Below, one piece after another: positions 42,041 through 42,044 of a stretch of 42,044 bases of DNA. A program made the position numbers and the translations under genes. The stretch is from assembly GCA_902800905.1 (NCBI GenBank), contig CADCGC010000014.1:1-42044 (forward strand), written 5' to 3'. Below the pieces are notes generated by a model. That model was not told the DNA's origin. It ran no database searches and saw nothing but the letters and a program-made list of their open reading frames with translations. Numbering within the stretch: the first letter of the stretch is position 1; each line of letters opens with the position of its first letter. The stretch comes from an uncultured Erysipelotrichaceae bacterium. GTDB taxonomy: Bacteria > Bacillota_I > Bacilli_A > RFN20 > CAG-826.

Positions 42041-42044
42041 TATT

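Overview
The window is low-GC DNA from a Gram-positive-type bacterium, most likely a Bacilli lineage close to the Mollicutes (an RF39- or Acholeplasma-like gut organism); this placement is inference. The evidence is: a perfect HrcA operator (CIRCE) before clpB; a ClpB that lacks its N-terminal domain, as Mollicutes ClpBs do; strong AAGGAG ribosome binding sites; lipoprotein signal peptides; Ig-like, InlB-type and BspA-type surface modules; and the standard code, with TGA as a stop (the VanZ-like gene) and TGG for Trp. I saw no rRNA, tRNA or CRISPR array.

Layout. (1) 1-14.2 kb, minus strand: a surface-protein region. A lipoprotein with its own terminator is followed by a large secreted multidomain protein. 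After that comes a tightly spaced run of lipoprotein genes (one apparently frameshifted) that continues into a shortened cysteine synthase, a PAP2 phosphatase and an AqpZ-type aquaporin. (2) 14.3-17.4 kb: a VanZ-like protein carrying a large Ig-like insertion (plus strand), then an acyl-ACP thioesterase and a beta-carbonic anhydrase (minus strand). (3) 17.4-23.7 kb: clpB under CIRCE, divergent from a copper operon (CsoR operator, csoR, a copA-copZ fusion with an internal ribosome binding site, a HAD phosphatase and a small unknown gene). (4) 23.7-30.1 kb, minus strand: a membrane diguanylate cyclase whose sensor domain is split by an OB-like insertion, followed 3 bases later by a cytoplasmic TIR-leucine-rich-repeat protein, then a MacB/FtsX-type ABC transporter. 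(5) 30.3-36.4 kb, plus strand: a surface glycan cluster (GT2, sulfotransferase-like protein, GT4, flippase, GT4). (6) 36.4-38.1 kb: an SDR-fold epimerase-like protein and a Tyr/Gly-rich unknown. (7) 38.1-42.0 kb: an island with hairpins and short repeats at both ends. It holds a restriction-modification operon (methyltransferase, PD-ExK nuclease, Mrr-like nuclease), a divergent XRE regulator, and two small genes of mobile-element type, one of 59 codons.

The most unusual points are the diguanylate cyclase/TIR-LRR gene pair, the copA-copZ fusion that keeps a ribosome binding site before the CopZ part, the cysteine synthase missing a PLP-binding segment, the VanZ and Cache insertions, the broken Ig-domain lipoprotein, and the three-gene restriction island with two different nucleases.
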